Of a stretch of DNA of 64,000 nucleotides, positions 62,914 to 64,000 are shown in pieces. Position 1 is the first letter of the stretch. Each line of letters begins with the position of its first letter. The notes below the pieces were generated by a model. The model was not told the origin of the DNA. It worked only from the letters and a program-made list of their open reading frames with translations, and did not search any database. This DNA comes from Chloroflexota bacterium (GTDB taxonomy: Bacteria > Chloroflexota > Limnocylindria > Limnocylindrales > CSP1-4): assembly GCA_021785175.1 (NCBI GenBank), contig JAJYGH010000081.1, positions 16,163-80,162 on the forward strand, written 5' to 3'. The translations under genes were made by a program, and so were the position numbers.

Positions 62914-63122
62914 TGCGGCGTTTCCCGGTGCGCTCTGGCCGCATCGGCGTCCACGTACGCCTCGTAGAACACGAAGCGCGTCGGGTCGTCCGCCGACTGC
63001 AGGATGTCGAAGCGCAGGTTCCCGGTCTCGCGGACCGACGCCTCGTGGTTCGCGCGCGTCGCAGCGATGAACTCGTCGAGGTGCTCGGCGCGGACGTGAA
63101 CGTAGACGAGCGTGACGTGCAT
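62820..63122 (-). CDS. ABM-family putative quinol monooxygenase
   Basis: 100 aa. The pattern MHVTLVYVHVRAEHLDEFIAATRANHEAS, NLRFDILQSADDPTRFVFYEAYVD and AHRETPHYLTWRDRVAPWM is a good match to LsrG/YgiN-type antibiotic biosynthesis monooxygenases. These act as homodimeric, cofactor-free oxygenases or isomerases. A strong AAAGGAGG ribosome site precedes ATG 63122. A second small dimeric-barrel-like gene lies 73 bp upstream. Confidence 0.82.
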   Translation of the reverse strand: MHVTLVYVHVRAEHLDEFIAATRANHEASVRETGNLRFDILQSADDPTRFVFYEAYVDADAARAHRETPHYLTWRDRVAPWMADPREGIRYVGLMPDLSR

Positions 63123-63195
63123 CGTGTTCCTCCTTTCGGCTCGTCGCGTGTCCGGCAGCGAGCCGCGGCGCGTGCCGGCATGCCTCCGCCGATGT

Positions 63196-63558
63196 CTACT
63201 CCGCGGGCAGGTCGCGCTCCTCGAGCGGGACGTCCCAGTGCGCGTCGATCAGCTCGAATCGCCGCCGCTCCTCCGCGCGGAACGTCTCCTGGTCCGGGTA
63301 GAGGCGCTGCGCGATCGACGTCTCGGAGTGCTCCTCCATCGCCGTCCAGTCGCGGTACGTGATCGTCACCATCAGGTCCCAGTCGGCACGGCCGTCGCCA
63401 TGAAACCGCGGCTGGTACATCCGCACGTCGAGCAGACGGCCGCTCCTGACCTGCTCCCGAAGGATCGGCCAGTGGTTCCGCAGGAACAGTTCGACCCACT
63501 CGTCATGGTGGCCCCACCGCACCCGATAGAAGTAGGCGGCCGTGATCCCCTGTGCCAT
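63196..63558 (-). CDS. Small dimeric-barrel-like hypothetical protein
   Basis: 120 aa from ATG 63558. It has a ferredoxin-like layout (TAAYFYRVRWGHHDEWVELFLRNHWPIL, RLLDVRMYQPRF, WDLMVTITYRDWTAMEEH) resembling NIPSNAP/ABM-like proteins but with no catalytic motif I can identify. It probably forms a transcription unit with the following monooxygenase-like gene. Confidence 0.65.
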   Translation of the reverse strand: MAQGITAAYFYRVRWGHHDEWVELFLRNHWPILREQVRSGRLLDVRMYQPRFHGDGRADWDLMVTITYRDWTAMEEHSETSIAQRLYPDQETFRAEERRRFELIDAHWDVPLEERDLPAE

Positions 63559-63708
63559 GCGCTGACCCCCGTCATCCTGCTGCTCACACGGCCGGTCGAT
63601 CCGGACGCGGCCTGGACCGCTGAACGACCCGTTCGCGGCCCGCCGAACCTACCACGGTTCGGATCCGCGGCAGCCGGGCCCGGGCTCCAGTGGCGCGTGA
63701 GTTCTGCG

Positions 63709-64000
63709 CTACTGCGACCACTCCATCGGCCTGCGGTCCCAGCGGTGTCCCCGCAGGCGTTGGATCAGGTCCGGCGACAGCGGCCCGCGCTCGGCTGCCA
63801 TGGCGTTCCGGGCGACCCGCTCCGGGCTCCGCATCCCCGGGATGACCGTCGACACGTCCTCGTTCGACAGGATGAAGCGGAGCGCCATCTCGGCCATGGA
63901 CATCCCGGCCGGCACCAGCGGGCGCAGCGCCTCGGCGTGCTCGACGCTCTCGCGCAGGTTCTCGGGCACGAAGTACGTGTTCCGCCAGTCGCCCTCGGGC
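63709..64000 (-). CDS. Aldo/keto reductase, C-terminal part (cut by window edge)
   Basis: The C-terminal 97 codons of an aldo/keto reductase: LRPLVPAGMSMAEMALRFILSNEDVSTVIPGMRSPERVARN is the family's last helix-strand-helix block, including the NADP-binding IPGxRxxER motif. The frame is open to the end of the window, and the upstream codons (GDWRNTYFVPENLRE) continue the protein. The start and catalytic Asp-Tyr-Lys-His lie outside. Confidence 0.85.
   Translation of the reverse strand, partial: PEGDWRNTYFVPENLRESVEHAEALRPLVPAGMSMAEMALRFILSNEDVSTVIPGMRSPERVARNAMAAERGPLSPDLIQRLRGHRWDRRPMEWSQ

Overview
The window is about 70% GC, packed with genes on both strands, and has strong third-position GC bias. 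Long spurious antisense reading frames are therefore everywhere. Starts are often GTG or TTG, and cotranscribed genes are commonly joined by 4-nt ATGA/GTGA overlaps. The gene mix points to a soil or sediment aerobic heterotroph: a fused actinobacterial-type 2-oxoglutarate decarboxylase/dehydrogenase (Kgd), an F420-type luciferase-like fragment, CxxC-x17-CxxC zinc ribbons, several molybdenum hydroxylases and many small orphan proteins. My best guess is an uncultured Chloroflexota of the Limnocylindria/Ellin6529 type, or a deep actinobacterial relative. This is inference from gene content. I saw no rRNA, tRNA, CRISPR array, insertion sequence or phage gene.

Layout. 1-4 kb: a glycosyltransferase-associated (alpha/alpha)6-like protein and small orphan proteins. 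4.4-6.1 kb: class I fumarase. 6.3-12.2 kb: a five-gene operon (ygfM, xdhD, xdhC, yqeB, yqeC) of the selenium-dependent molybdenum hydroxylase type. Its XdhD keeps a ferredoxin-like N-terminus that has lost all eight Fe-S cysteines. 12.5-15.6 kb: TerB-like protein, ApbE flavin transferase with its FMN-binding partner, and an orphan adenine methyltransferase. 16.1-19.6 kb: a secreted double nucleotidase with S-layer-like repeats between its halves. 19.7-27 kb: an epimerase and a small monooxygenase, divergent from a seven-gene operon (FCD regulator, CoxG, FAD subunit, 2Fe-2S subunit, molybdopterin subunit split in two, cupin). The F-S-L-M order matches nicotinate dehydrogenase of Eubacterium barkeri. 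27-29.5 kb: 5-oxoprolinase pxpABC. 29.9-32.4 kb: a CpaF ATPase fused to a RidA domain, preceded by an attenuator-like leader and followed by a beheaded F420 oxidoreductase. 32.4-41.4 kb: a lipoprotein hydrolase, Fe/Mn transporter, PAP2 protein, MTA phosphorylase, sulfurtransferase, and a BNR-repeat/ubiquitin-like pair that ends the stretch (to 42.5 kb). 42.7-51.3 kb: AraC regulator with an Old-Yellow-Enzyme dehydrogenase, FdhD, a HipA-kinase stump joined to a HAD phosphatase, and two Gfo/Idh/MocA oxidoreductases. 51.3-64 kb: Kgd, aminotransferase, GGDEF/HD-GYP protein, AzlCD, AMMECR1-like protein, two small dimeric-barrel proteins and an aldo/keto reductase cut by the window edge.

The main theme is molybdenum chemistry: two complete hydroxylase operons of different lineage, each with its own maturation genes (XdhC/YqeB/YqeC; CoxG), plus FdhD. 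The second theme is gene decay and fusion: the CpaF-RidA protein beside a truncated LLM gene, the HipA stump, and a possible frameshifted SAF-type remnant at 40.8 kb. The strongest leads are the Fe-S-less XdhD operon, the split dehydrogenase, and the CpaF-RidA fusion with its orphan leader.
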